From Mesorhizobium sp. WSM2240 (lineage in GTDB: Bacteria; Pseudomonadota; Alphaproteobacteria; Rhizobiales; Rhizobiaceae), in contig NZ_CP159253.1 in NCBI RefSeq assembly GCF_040438645.1, forward strand, positions 5,322,501-5,386,500: 64,000 nucleotides of DNA, read 5' to 3'. The notes beneath the pieces were generated by a model. It did not search any database. It saw only the letters and a list, made by a program, of their open reading frames with translations, and had not been told where the DNA came from. Made by a program: the position numbers and the translations under genes. Numbering within the stretch: the stretch's first letter is position 1; the number at the start of each line of letters is the position of its first letter. This document shows, piece by piece, positions 1 through 10,263 of this stretch.

Positions 1-644
1 TCATTGGCCCCGTGGAAGACCTTCATGATGCGGTCTTCGCCCGGCGTGTCCATATGGCCGATGGTCAGGCCGTTGACGCGGATCTGCCGGTTCATGACGC
101 TGTAAGCGACGTTCTTCGTCAGCGTGATCAGCGCTCCCTTCGAGGCGGAATAGGCGGTGATGAAGCTTTGCCCGCCATGGCCTGACATCGAGATGATATT
201 GATGATCGAGCCCTTTATCCGTTCACGGTCCATCACCTTCAGCGCCTGCTGCATCAGGAAGAACGGAGCGCGCACGTTGATGGCGAACATGCGGTCGAAA
301 AATTCCGGCTGCGTATCCCATATCGTGCCGCGGTCGGTCAGCCCGGCCGAATTGACGAGGATATCGACCCGGCCGAACGTGCTATCTGCAGCGGCGATGA
401 TCTTGCCCGTGTCCTCCATGGCCGCAAGATCGGCCGGGACGAAAATGGTTTTCACTCCCTTGCCTTCCAACGCCGCCTTGACGCGCGCGCCATTTTTCTC
501 GTTGCGGCCAGTCACGACCAAGCCGGCGATGCCGCGCTCGGCGAAGAGATGCGCGATGGTCTCGCCAAGCCCCTGCGTCGAACCGGTGACGACGGCGATT
601 TTTCCTTCCAGCGAAGACAGCGCGAGCGAGGCCGGATCAAACAT
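1..644 (-). CDS. SDR family oxidoreductase, 3' end outside window
   Basis: NAD(P)-dependent short-chain dehydrogenase; the start is inside the window and the C-terminus is cut off by the left edge. The Rossmann motif TGSTQGLG is at residues 20-27, an NSAG motif follows, and the catalytic pair sits in AYSASKGA, so the enzyme should be active. The ATG at 644 is preceded by AGGAG that overlaps the iolG stop codon, so it is translated as the gene after iolG. Its place behind iolG suggests a polyol, inositol or keto-sugar substrate, but nothing in the sequence fixes the substrate. No frame disruption is seen over the 214 codons present. Confidence 0.85.
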   Translation of the reverse strand, partial: MFDPASLALSSLEGKIAVVTGSTQGLGETIAHLFAERGIAGLVVTGRNEKNGARVKAALEGKGVKTIFVPADLAAMEDTGKIIAAADSTFGRVDILVNSAGLTDRGTIWDTQPEFFDRMFAINVRAPFFLMQQALKVMDRERIKGSIINIISMSGHGGQSFITAYSASKGALITLTKNVAYSVMNRQIRVNGLTIGHMDTPGEDRIMKVFHGAN

Positions 645-655
645 CGTGCCTGCTC

Positions 656-1645
656 CTATCGGACTGCCACGGCCTGGCCGGTCTTCAGCGATTCGGCCGC
701 CGCTTCCGCGAGCTTCTGCGCCATCAGTCCGTCATGGCCGCTGGCGCGCGGCGCTTCGCCCTTCTCGATCGCCGTCAGGAAGGCGTTGATCTCAATGCGG
801 TAGGCGTCCTCGTAGCGTTCGATGAAGGAGAACGGGATCAGATCACTGGTGAAGCCGGCGCTGTCGGCCTTTTCCAGCGTGGTCAGATGAATGTTGCCGG
901 CCCGCAGCATGCCGCCCGAACCGTGCACTTCGATGCGCTGATCGTGCCCGTAGGTGGCGCGGCGCGAATTGGTGATGGTGCACATCTTGCCGGTCGCGGT
1001 CTGCATGTGCACGGCGGCCGTGTCGATGTCGCCGACCTGGCCGATCGCCGGGTCGACCAGCGAAGCTCCTAGCGCGTGAACCATGACGGGATCCTCGCCC
1101 AGCAGGAAGCGCGCCATGTCGAAATCGTGGATCATCATGTCACGGTACAGTCCGCCGGATCTCTCGATATACGAGACCGGGGGCGGCGAGGGGTCACGGC
1201 AGGTGATGGTGACCATTTCGACATCGCCGATCTCGCCGGCGCGCAGGCGGCGCTCGAGTACCGAGAAATTCGGATCGTAACGGCGGTGGAAACCGATCAT
1301 CAGCGGCACGCCGGCCTGCTCGACGACCTTCAGGCACTCCTCGATGCGCTCGACCGATAGAGAGACTGGCTTTTCGCACAGGATCATCTTGCCGGCGCGC
1401 GCGGCCTGTTCGATCAGATCGGCATGGGTGTCTGTCGGCGTAGCGATCAGTATGGCGTCGACATCGCTCGCCGCAATCACGTCGTCGACGGAGGCGGTCT
1501 TCGCCCCGACCGAACCGGCGAGAGAGGACGCGGCGTCGGGCATTGCATCGGCGACATAGGCGACCTGCGCCCGCCCCGATTCATGCAGCGCCCTGGCGTG
1601 CACCTTGCCTATGCGTCCTGCCCCCAGAACTCCGAAACGCAGCAT
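656..1645 (-). CDS. iolG: Inositol 2-dehydrogenase
   Basis: Oxidises myo-inositol to 2-keto-myo-inositol (scyllo-inosose) with NAD+, the first step of inositol catabolism in the cytoplasm. The protein has 329 residues, the usual length for the rhizobial enzyme. The N-terminal GAGRIG (8-13) binds NAD, EKP is at 91-93, and MIHDFDMARF (171-180) carries the catalytic Asp/His pair of the Gfo/Idh/MocA family. A longer in-frame start exists at 1783, but the ATG at 1645 has a GGGAG ribosome site and begins directly with the Rossmann strand, so it was chosen. It is divergent from iolCDEB and followed by an SDR gene. Related Gfo/Idh enzymes use other sugars; the operon context supports inositol. Confidence 0.9.
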   Translation of the reverse strand: MLRFGVLGAGRIGKVHARALHESGRAQVAYVADAMPDAASSLAGSVGAKTASVDDVIAASDVDAILIATPTDTHADLIEQAARAGKMILCEKPVSLSVERIEECLKVVEQAGVPLMIGFHRRYDPNFSVLERRLRAGEIGDVEMVTITCRDPSPPPVSYIERSGGLYRDMMIHDFDMARFLLGEDPVMVHALGASLVDPAIGQVGDIDTAAVHMQTATGKMCTITNSRRATYGHDQRIEVHGSGGMLRAGNIHLTTLEKADSAGFTSDLIPFSFIERYEDAYRIEINAFLTAIEKGEAPRASGHDGLMAQKLAEAAAESLKTGQAVAVR

Positions 1646-1676
1646 ATGCCGTCTCCCTGACCGCGATTTCAAAAAC

Positions 1677-1713
1677 GGAACAAACATTCTGAATTGACTA
1701 ATTGGCAGAATGT
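1677..1713. promoter_or_regulatory. Candidate IolR operator in the iolG/iolC divergent promoter
   Basis: GGAA-caaaca-TTCT (1677-1690) differs by one base from GGAA-N6-TTCC, the motif I recall for the RpiR-type repressor IolR of Sinorhizobium meliloti. The last seven bases (ACATTCT, 1684-1690) are repeated inverted as AGAATGT at 1707-1713. The position in the 156-base divergent spacer suits control of both directions. Binding is inference; no iolR gene is in the window. Confidence 0.45.
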
Positions 1714-1801
1714 CTGTTTCATAAAGCAATCTCTTATGCCGTAACGTGCGGCGCGTCCATAGGCAACTCCGCCGGCGCGCCAAAAATGAAAGGACCGGGT
1801 C

Positions 1802-3727
1802 ATGTCCGAGGCGGACCCCAGGCGGCTCGACGTTATCACCATGGGGCGAGCCTCGGTCGATCTTTATGGCCAGCAGATCGGCTCACGGCTCGAGGACATC
1901 ACCTCCTTTGCAAAATCGGTCGGCGGCTGTCCGGCAAACATCGCCATCGGCACTGCGCGCCTTGGCCTGCGCTCGGCTCTGCTCACCCGCGTAGGCGACG
2001 AGCAGATGGGCCGCTTCATCCGCGAACAGATGCAGCGCGAGGGCGTCTCGGTGGACGGTCTCGTCACCGATCCGGCCCGGCTGACGGCGCTGGCGATCCT
2101 CTCGGTCGAGAACGACAAGAGCTTTCCGCTGCTGTTCTATCGCGAGAACTGCGCCGACATGGCGCTGTCGCAAGACGATATCGATGCGGGCTTCATCGCC
2201 TCGGCGCGCGCGCTGGTGGTGACCGGCACGCATTTTTCACGGCCCAACACCGACGCCGCGCAGCGCAAGGCCATGCGGCTGATGAAGGAAGCGGGCGGCA
2301 AGGTCGTGCTCGACATCGACTACCGCCCGAACCTCTGGGGACTGGCCGGTCATGCGGCCGGCGACAACCGCTACATCGCGTCGGAGCGCGTCTCCAACCA
2401 GATGAAGACGGTGCTCGCCGATTGCGACCTTATCGTCGGCACCGAAGAGGAGGTGCTGATCGCCTCGGGCGAGAGCGAATTGCTGAGCGCTCTGAAAACG
2501 ATCCGTGCGCTGTCGCCGGCCACGATCGTGCTGAAGCGCGGACCGATGGGCTGCATCGTCTATGAAGGGCCGATTTCCGACGACCTCGAGGACGGCATCG
2601 TCGGCGAGGGCTTTCCGATCGAGGTCTATAACGTGCTCGGCGCCGGCGATGCGTTCATGTCGGGCTTCCTGCGCGGCTGGCTTGGCGGCGAGAGCCTGGC
2701 GACTGCGGCGACCTGGGCCAATGCCTGCGGCGCGTTCGCGGTGTCACGGCTTTTGTGCTCGCCGGAAATTCCGAGTTTCGAGGAGTTGCAGTTCTTTCTG
2801 AAGCATGGCAGCCCGTATCTGGCGCTGCGCAAGGACGAGGCGATCAACCATGTCCATTGGGCGACCAACCGCCGGCGCGACATCCCTTCGCTCATGGCGT
2901 TCGCCTGCGACCACCGCATCCAGCTTGAGGAGATCGCCAGAAAGGCCGGCGCCGACCCGTCGCGCATCGCGGCTTTCAAGGTACTGGCCGTCAAAGCGGC
3001 GGCGCAGGTCGCCGCCGGTCGCGACGGCTACGGAATGCTGATCGACGAGAAGCATGGCCGCGAGGCGATGTTCGAATTCGCGCGTTCATCGCTGACCTGG
3101 CTCGGCCGACCGGTCGAGTTGCCAGGCTCGCGGCCGCTGCGCTTCGAGTTTTCGCAGGACATCGGCTCGCAACTGGCCGAATGGCCGGTCGACCACTGCA
3201 TAAAGTGCTTGTGCTTCTACCATCCCGACGATCCGGCGGAGCTCAAGGAAGAGCAGCAGCAGAAGCTGCGCGCGCTGTTTGAGGCCGCGCGCAAAGCCGG
3301 CCGCGAGCTGCTCATAGAGATCATCGCCGGCAAGCATGGCGCGCTGGCCGAGGACACTATCCCGCGCGCGCTCGAAGAGCTTTACGCGCTCGGCATAAAG
3401 CCCGACTGGTGGAAGCTTGAGCCGCAGGCGTCCAGCGCGGCCTGGCGAGCCATTGGCGCAGTGATTGAAAATCATGATCCGTGGTGCCGCGGCGTAGTGC
3501 TGCTCGGACTGGAAGCGCCGCAGAACGAACTGGCGGCCGCCTTCGCCACGACCGCCGAGGCGCCGGTAGTCAAGGGCTTCGCGGTCGGGCGGACGATCTT
3601 CGCGGATGCCGCGGAAAAATGGCTGGCGGGCACGATTTCGGATGAGGCGGCAGTCGCCGACATGGCCGAGCGGTTCGAAAGACTGACCGAAGCCTGGCTT
3701 GCCGTGCGCGGCCGCAAAGCTGCATAG
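1802..3727 (+). CDS. iolC: 5-dehydro-2-deoxygluconokinase fused to a DUF2090 aldolase-like domain
   Basis: The N-terminal half (about residues 8-330) is a PfkB/ribokinase-type kinase that phosphorylates 2-deoxy-5-keto-gluconate. GAGD at 280-283 includes the catalytic Asp. The C-terminal half (about 340-635) is a DUF2090 domain, a TIM-barrel family related to class I aldolases. This fusion gives 641 residues, about twice a stand-alone IolC such as that of Bacillus, and is the common rhizobial form. The second domain may supply the next step, aldol cleavage of the phosphorylated product (IolJ role), but that is inference. ATG 1802 has AAAGGA about eight bases upstream. It is the first gene of the rightward iol operon, 30 bases ahead of iolD. 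Confidence 0.92.
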   Translation: MSEADPRRLDVITMGRASVDLYGQQIGSRLEDITSFAKSVGGCPANIAIGTARLGLRSALLTRVGDEQMGRFIREQMQREGVSVDGLVTDPARLTALAILSVENDKSFPLLFYRENCADMALSQDDIDAGFIASARALVVTGTHFSRPNTDAAQRKAMRLMKEAGGKVVLDIDYRPNLWGLAGHAAGDNRYIASERVSNQMKTVLADCDLIVGTEEEVLIASGESELLSALKTIRALSPATIVLKRGPMGCIVYEGPISDDLEDGIVGEGFPIEVYNVLGAGDAFMSGFLRGWLGGESLATAATWANACGAFAVSRLLCSPEIPSFEELQFFLKHGSPYLALRKDEAINHVHWATNRRRDIPSLMAFACDHRIQLEEIARKAGADPSRIAAFKVLAVKAAAQVAAGRDGYGMLIDEKHGREAMFEFARSSLTWLGRPVELPGSRPLRFEFSQDIGSQLAEWPVDHCIKCLCFYHPDDPAELKEEQQQKLRALFEAARKAGRELLIEIIAGKHGALAEDTIPRALEELYALGIKPDWWKLEPQASSAAWRAIGAVIENHDPWCRGVVLLGLEAPQNELAAAFATTAEAPVVKGFAVGRTIFADAAEKWLAGTISDEAAVADMAERFERLTEAWLAVRGRKAA

Positions 3728-3757
3728 TCGGCCCTATCGGCCGGGAGGAAATAGAAG

Positions 3758-5605
<1,848 letters not shown>

Positions 5606-5653
5606 AGAGCTGCTTATCCCGCTTTTGGGCATCTTGAAGATCGGAGAAAAGAC

Positions 5654-6571
5654 TTGAAGGCCAAACTCGGCATGTCCCCCATTGCGTGGTGGAACGACGA
5701 TCTTGTGGAGCTCAGCGATGATGTGTCGTTGGAGGAGTGCCTGCGGCAGTCGAGGTCGGCGGGCTTTACGGGCATGGAGAAGGGCCGGCGGTTTCCCGAC
5801 GATCCCGACGTGATGCTGCCCATCCTCAAGAAGGCCGATGTGACCCTCTGCGGCGGCTGGTTCTCGGGCACGCTGGTCGACGAAGATCTCGCGGCGAACA
5901 AGGATCGCATCCAGCCGATGATCGACCTGTTCAAGGCCGTGAACGCGCCGTGCATAGTCTATGGCGAGGTCGGCCGTTCGATCCAGGGCGACCGCTCAAA
6001 GCCGCTTGCCACCAAGCCCAGGCTTTCGGGCGACGAGATGAAAGCCTATGCGAAGCGGGTCACGCAATTCGGTGAATGGTGTGCCGATCAGGGCATGCCG
6101 CTCTCCTATCATCATCACATGGCGGCCGTGGTCGAGACCGAGCCTGAGCTCGACGCCTTCATGAAATATTCGGGCGCCGGCATTCCGCTGCTCCTCGACG
6201 CGGGTCACCTGGCTTTTGCCGGCGGCGACGTTCTGCGGGCCATCGACAAGCACCACAAGCGCATCAACCATGTGCATGTGAAGGATGTGCGCATGGAGGT
6301 GATCGACAAGCTCGACCGCACGAAACAGTCTTTCCTCGATGCGGTGGCCCTCGGCGCATTCACCGTGCCGGGGGACGGCTCGCTGGATTTTGGCAAGATC
6401 GTGCAAAAATTCGCCGACTACGGCTACGAGGGCTGGTTCGTGGTCGAGGCTGAGCAGGATCCCCGGAAGAATCAGCCGCTCAGGATGGCGCAGGTCGGCT
6501 ACAAGGAATTGATGCGGGTCATGACGGCGGCTGGTTATACAGTCGAAACACAGGGCTTTCCGAATGCCTGA
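5654..6571 (+). CDS. iolE: Myo-inosose-2 dehydratase
   Basis: Removes water from scyllo-inosose to give the trihydroxycyclohexane-dione used by IolD. The 305-residue protein is a sugar isomerase/AP endonuclease 2-type TIM barrel, starting KAKLGMSPIAWWNDD and containing the conserved HHHMAAVVE and LLLDAGHLAFAGGD metal-site segments. Translation most likely starts at TTG 5654, seven bases after GGAGAAAA; no suitable ATG lies before the conserved N-terminus. It is 48 bases behind iolD and 30 bases ahead of the small membrane gene. The length matches characterised IolE proteins. Confidence 0.93.
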   Translation: MKAKLGMSPIAWWNDDLVELSDDVSLEECLRQSRSAGFTGMEKGRRFPDDPDVMLPILKKADVTLCGGWFSGTLVDEDLAANKDRIQPMIDLFKAVNAPCIVYGEVGRSIQGDRSKPLATKPRLSGDEMKAYAKRVTQFGEWCADQGMPLSYHHHMAAVVETEPELDAFMKYSGAGIPLLLDAGHLAFAGGDVLRAIDKHHKRINHVHVKDVRMEVIDKLDRTKQSFLDAVALGAFTVPGDGSLDFGKIVQKFADYGYEGWFVVEAEQDPRKNQPLRMAQVGYKELMRVMTAAGYTVETQGFPNA

Positions 6572-6601
6572 TTGCTGCACTCTCGACACCGGTATTAGCT
6601 G

Positions 6602-6799
6602 ATGGCGGGTGAGGATCATCCGTTCCTGCGGCCGCTGTGGCGGCGGGTGGCGCTGGTCGCCTTCTGTGCGGCCTGGACCATATTCGAGGTCGTCTACGGC
6701 CAGTCCTTCTGGGCTATGATCGCCGCAGGCATGACCGCCTACGGCGCCTGGATCTTCCTGATCGCCTACAAGCCCGGACCCGAAAAGGAAAAGGAATAA
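6602..6799 (+). CDS. Small two-helix membrane protein in the iol operon
   Basis: A 65-residue protein with a short charged N-terminus, two hydrophobic segments at about residues 16-33 and 36-55, and a charged tail rich in Lys and Glu. This looks like a two-pass inner membrane protein. It lies between iolE and iolB and ends three bases before the iolB ATG, so it is almost surely co-transcribed. It resembles a small DUF3329-like protein I recall from rhizobial genomes, but the family cannot be confirmed here. No enzymatic motif is visible; an accessory role in inositol uptake or metabolism is guesswork. Confidence 0.7.
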   Translation: MAGEDHPFLRPLWRRVALVAFCAAWTIFEVVYGQSFWAMIAAGMTAYGAWIFLIAYKPGPEKEKE

Positions 6800-6802
6800 G
6801 CG

Positions 6803-7600
6803 ATGTCGAAACTGCTGGTGAAGCCGCAAGAAAGAGGCGGGCGCGTGACCCATGTCACACCGCAAAGCGCCGGCTGGACCTATGTCGGCTTCGACCTTCA
6901 CCGCCTGAAACCGGGCGAGACGGCGTCGGCAGCCACAGCGGATCGTGAAGTTTGCCTGGTGTTCGTCACCGGAAAGGGCGCGGCCAAGGCGGCGGGCCAG
7001 GACTTCGGCACGGTCGGCGAGCGCATGTCGCCCTTCGAAGGCAAGCCCTGGTCGATCTATGTGCCGGAGGGCTCGAATTGGTCGGTGACGGCCGAAACCG
7101 ATCTCGAACTCGCGGTCTGCTCGGCGCCTGGGCTGGGCGGCGGACTGCCGGCCCGGGTCATTGGGCCGGACGAGGTCGAGCAGGAGGTGCGCGGCAAAGG
7201 GAGCAATACGCGCCACGTCACCAACATCCTGCCGGAGGGCGAGCCGGCGGATTCACTGCTGGTGGTCGAGGTGATCACGCCGGCCGGGAACACGTCGAGC
7301 TATCCGCCGCACAAGCACGACCAAGACGATCTTCCCCACGAATCGCATCTCGAGGAAACCTATTATCACCGCCTGAACCCGTCTCAGGGTTTCGCCTTTC
7401 AGCGCGTCTATACCGACGACCGTTCGCTGGATGAGGCGATGGCGGTGGAGGACGGTGACGTCGTGCTGGTGCCGAAAGGCTACCACCCCTGCGCCACCTG
7501 CCACGGCTACGATCTCTATTATCTCAACGTCATGGCCGGGCCGAAGCGGACATGGAAGTTCCACAACGCGCCAGAGCACGAATGGCTTCTGAAAGCCTGA
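6803..7600 (+). CDS. iolB: 5-deoxy-glucuronate isomerase
   Basis: Isomerises 5-deoxy-glucuronate to 2-deoxy-5-keto-gluconate, the substrate of the IolC kinase. The 265 residues form the KduI/IolB bicupin. The second cupin has the metal-binding set in PPHKHDQD and the following HLEETYYH, and another His in PKGYHP. The length matches the family. It is the last recognised gene of the iol operon; 141 bases separate it from the phosphonate genes and I see no strong hairpin terminator there. Confidence 0.93.
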   Translation: MSKLLVKPQERGGRVTHVTPQSAGWTYVGFDLHRLKPGETASAATADREVCLVFVTGKGAAKAAGQDFGTVGERMSPFEGKPWSIYVPEGSNWSVTAETDLELAVCSAPGLGGGLPARVIGPDEVEQEVRGKGSNTRHVTNILPEGEPADSLLVVEVITPAGNTSSYPPHKHDQDDLPHESHLEETYYHRLNPSQGFAFQRVYTDDRSLDEAMAVEDGDVVLVPKGYHPCATCHGYDLYYLNVMAGPKRTWKFHNAPEHEWLLKA

Positions 7601-7741
7601 AACCGGATAGGGCCTGGCAGCCCGCTTGCGTCACCGGCTAATGACTTTGCAGGAGGCATCTGCTATCAGCCGAAATCTACCCGGCTTCGTCATTCCGTCA
7701 TACAAATCGCCTATGGCATCGACGCTGGCGAAGGAATTTCG

Positions 7742-8449
7742 ATGCGTTACGCAATCTATTTCACACCCGAACAGGACGATCCGCTCACCCGGCTCGCCGC
7801 AAGCTGGCTCGGCCGCGATCCGTTCACCGGCGCCGCAACCGAACCGCCGGCAAGCACCATTCTGTCGCCCGCCGAGATCGCTTTCCACACCGCCTCGGCC
7901 CGCCGTTACGGCTTCCACGCAACGCTAAAGGCGCCGTTCGGCCTCGCCGCGGGCGAGACCGAAGCCGGCCTCCAACGCGCCATGTCAGTCTTTACTCAAC
8001 GGGCCGAGCCGGTCGTCATCCCGCGTCTCGTAATCAAGCAGATGGACGGCTTTTTTGCGCTGGTTCCCGGCGACGAAAACCCCGGCCTGCAGCGCTTCGC
8101 CGATGACGTGGTCACCGGCTTCGATCGCTTCCGCGCGCCGCTGAGCGAGGCGGATATGGAGAGGCGCAACCCGGATGCGCTGAGCCCAGCCGAATTCCGC
8201 AACCTCTGCCAGTGGGGCTACCCCTACGTGTTCGACGCGTTCCGCTTTCACATGACGCTAACCGGCCGCGTCGGTGCGGTAGAGAGCCCGCGCATCCGCG
8301 CCGCCATCGACGAGGTATTCGGAACTGCCCTCGACAGGCCAGTCGCGATCGACGGCCTCGCCCTTTTCGTGGAACGTGAAGCCGGCGCACCCTTCACTGT
8401 GCTATCCTATCATGCGCTCGGCGAACGGCGCGACCGAAAGACAGCCTGA
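7742..8449 (+). CDS. DUF1045 phosphonate-metabolism protein, 2H phosphoesterase fold
   Basis: A 235-residue protein of the phosphonate-operon DUF1045 family, whose members resemble 2H phosphodiesterases. Both signature histidine motifs are present: FHATL with H59 and T61, and FHMTL with H170 and T172, each expected to sit in the active site. Acting on cyclic ribose phosphates from C-P lyase action is a family-level inference. The ATG at 7742 has GAAGGAA upstream and the stop is one base before the phnM start, so the three genes form one unit. In other genomes this gene travels with phnM and phnN, which agrees with the neighbours here. Confidence 0.85.
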   Translation: MRYAIYFTPEQDDPLTRLAASWLGRDPFTGAATEPPASTILSPAEIAFHTASARRYGFHATLKAPFGLAAGETEAGLQRAMSVFTQRAEPVVIPRLVIKQMDGFFALVPGDENPGLQRFADDVVTGFDRFRAPLSEADMERRNPDALSPAEFRNLCQWGYPYVFDAFRFHMTLTGRVGAVESPRIRAAIDEVFGTALDRPVAIDGLALFVEREAGAPFTVLSYHALGERRDRKTA

Positions 8450-8450
8450 C

Positions 8451-9590
8451 ATGACTTCCGAAACCATCCTGACCAATGCGCGCATCGTGCTTGCTGACGA
8501 GGTGATCGAAGGCTCGCTCGTCATGCGCGACGGCAAGATCGCCGATTTCTCCCCGGGCGTGACCCGGACCGGCGAAGACATTGAGGGCGACTTCATCATT
8601 CCCGGGCTGGTCGAGCTTCACACCGATCACCTCGAAGGCCACTACGCGCCGCGGCCGAAGGTACGCTGGAACCCGATTGCTGCCGTTCTGGCCCATGATG
8701 CGCAGGTGGCGACGGCCGGCATCACGACCGTGTTCGACGCGCTCCGCGTCGGTTTCGACGGCGACGCCGACACCAATGCAGCCGACATGCGCAAGCTTGC
8801 CGACGCCATCGAGGACAGCGTGCGCAACGACCGGCTGCGGGCTGACCACTTCATCCATCTCCGCTGCGAGGTCTCGGCGTCGGATTGCCAGAGCAGCTTT
8901 GCGCTATTCGACAAGGACGATCGTGTGCGCCTGGCCTCCCTGATGGATCACGCGCCTGGCCAGCGCCAATTTGCGCGCATCGAAGCCTACGCCATGTACT
9001 ACCAAGGCAAGCTGAAAATGTCCGACGAGGCGTTCCGGCAGTTCTGCGAGCGGCGCATGGCGGAATCCGCGCTGAATTCCGCGCCGAACCGGGCGGTCAT
9101 TGCCGCCGCATGCCAGGCGCGCGGCATCGTTCTGGCCAGCCACGACGATGCGACGGTCGCCCATGTCGATGAGGCCGTGTCGCAGGGCATCAAGGTGGCC
9201 GAGTTTCCGACCACGGCGGAGGCGGCTAAGGCATCCAAGGACGCCGGACTCGGCGTCCTGATGGGAGCGCCCAACGTCATGCGGGGTGGCTCGCATTCGG
9301 GCAATGTGTCGGCCCGCTCGCTCGCCGAAAACGGCCTGCTCGACATATTGTCGTCGGACTACATTCCGTTCAGCCTGATCCAGTCGGCCTTCTTCCTCGG
9401 TGAAGTCGTCGAAGAGATTTCGCTGCCGCAGGCGGTCGCCATGGTCTCGAAGACCCCGGCCGAGGCCGTTGGCCTCTTCGACCGCGGGACGATCGAAAAA
9501 GGCCGCCGCGCCGATCTGGTACGGGTGCGCGTCGACGAGCACGTGCCCGTCGTCCGCACCGTCTGGCGCGAAGGACGCCGCGTCGCATGA
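8451..9590 (+). CDS. phnM: Alpha-D-ribose 1-methylphosphonate 5-triphosphate diphosphatase
   Basis: Amidohydrolase-superfamily metal enzyme that releases pyrophosphate from ribose-1-methylphosphonate-5-triphosphate, before C-P lyase breaks the carbon-phosphorus bond. Visible are the N-terminal strand leading into LVELHTDHLEGHY (H57, H60, H64 region), the later SHDDAT and the LSSDYIPF aspartate. The 379 residues match PhnM. An upstream in-frame start (8376) would lie inside the previous gene; ATG 8451 directly after its stop was chosen. It overlaps phnN by four bases (ATGA). The other C-P lyase genes (phnG to phnL) are not in the window. Confidence 0.92.
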   Translation: MTSETILTNARIVLADEVIEGSLVMRDGKIADFSPGVTRTGEDIEGDFIIPGLVELHTDHLEGHYAPRPKVRWNPIAAVLAHDAQVATAGITTVFDALRVGFDGDADTNAADMRKLADAIEDSVRNDRLRADHFIHLRCEVSASDCQSSFALFDKDDRVRLASLMDHAPGQRQFARIEAYAMYYQGKLKMSDEAFRQFCERRMAESALNSAPNRAVIAAACQARGIVLASHDDATVAHVDEAVSQGIKVAEFPTTAEAAKASKDAGLGVLMGAPNVMRGGSHSGNVSARSLAENGLLDILSSDYIPFSLIQSAFFLGEVVEEISLPQAVAMVSKTPAEAVGLFDRGTIEKGRRADLVRVRVDEHVPVVRTVWREGRRVA

Positions 9591-10216
9591 TGGCGTCCGC
9601 GCTCATCGAACGTGAGCAGGCTCGCGCCGAATTCCCTATACGCAACGGTGTTTTCATTGCCGTGGTCGGCCCGAGCGGCGCCGGCAAGGACACCGTGATC
9701 GGTTATGCGGCGGAGCGGCTGTCGGCGGATGAGGGCGTCGATTTCGTGCGCCGCGTCATCACGCGTCCCTGCGACGGGTCAAGTGAAATCCACGACACGC
9801 TGGCCGACGCCGAGTTTGACGAGGCCGAGGCGTCGGGCGCCTTCGCGCTGACCTGGGAGGCGCATGGGTTGAAATACGGCATTCCGGCCAGCGTCGACGA
9901 TGCCATCGCCAATGGCCGCGTAGCGATCGCCAACGGCTCGCGCAGCGCCATTCCCTTCCTGCGGGAGCGCTACGCCAACGTCGCCGTGGTCGAAATCACC
10001 GCTAGACCAGAAATCCTGGCCGAGCGGCTCGCTGCACGGGGCCGTGAATCGCGCGGCGAGGTTCTGGCGCGGCTGGCGCGTGCGGCCGCGGTCGAGCTTA
10101 CCGGACCGGGTGTGGTTTCGATCGACAATAGCGGCCCGCGCGAGATCGCCGGCGAACGCTTCGTCGCTATTGTCCGCAAGGCCATCGCGCATTCGGACGT
10201 GTCGGGCACGGTCTGA
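9587..10216 (+). CDS. phnN: Ribose 1,5-bisphosphate phosphokinase
   Basis: P-loop kinase related to guanylate kinase that phosphorylates ribose 1,5-bisphosphate to PRPP, closing the C-P lyase pathway. The Walker A sequence GPSGAGKDT is at residues 28-36, followed by the guanylate-kinase-like RRVITRP stretch. It has 209 residues; the start overlaps the phnM stop as ATGA, so translation is coupled. About 20 residues precede the P-loop strand, slightly more than usual; no better start is evident. It is the last gene of this unit, facing the convergent iron operon 47 bases away. Confidence 0.9.
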   Translation: MMASALIEREQARAEFPIRNGVFIAVVGPSGAGKDTVIGYAAERLSADEGVDFVRRVITRPCDGSSEIHDTLADAEFDEAEASGAFALTWEAHGLKYGIPASVDDAIANGRVAIANGSRSAIPFLRERYANVAVVEITARPEILAERLAARGRESRGEVLARLARAAAVELTGPGVVSIDNSGPREIAGERFVAIVRKAIAHSDVSGTV

Positions 10217-10263
10217 CCTCCATCTCCTGAACTGCGAGCGCGGGGAGCCTCGAAGAACGCACC

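Noticed and set aside
5996..7216. 406-codon leftward open frame over iolE and iolB
   Set aside because: Crosses two well-supported genes and their spacer, with no recognisable domain or ribosome site.
7640..7741. Possible Pho box ahead of the phosphonate genes
   Set aside because: Two CGTCAT units occur, but spaced by 8 bases, where Pho boxes repeat every 11.
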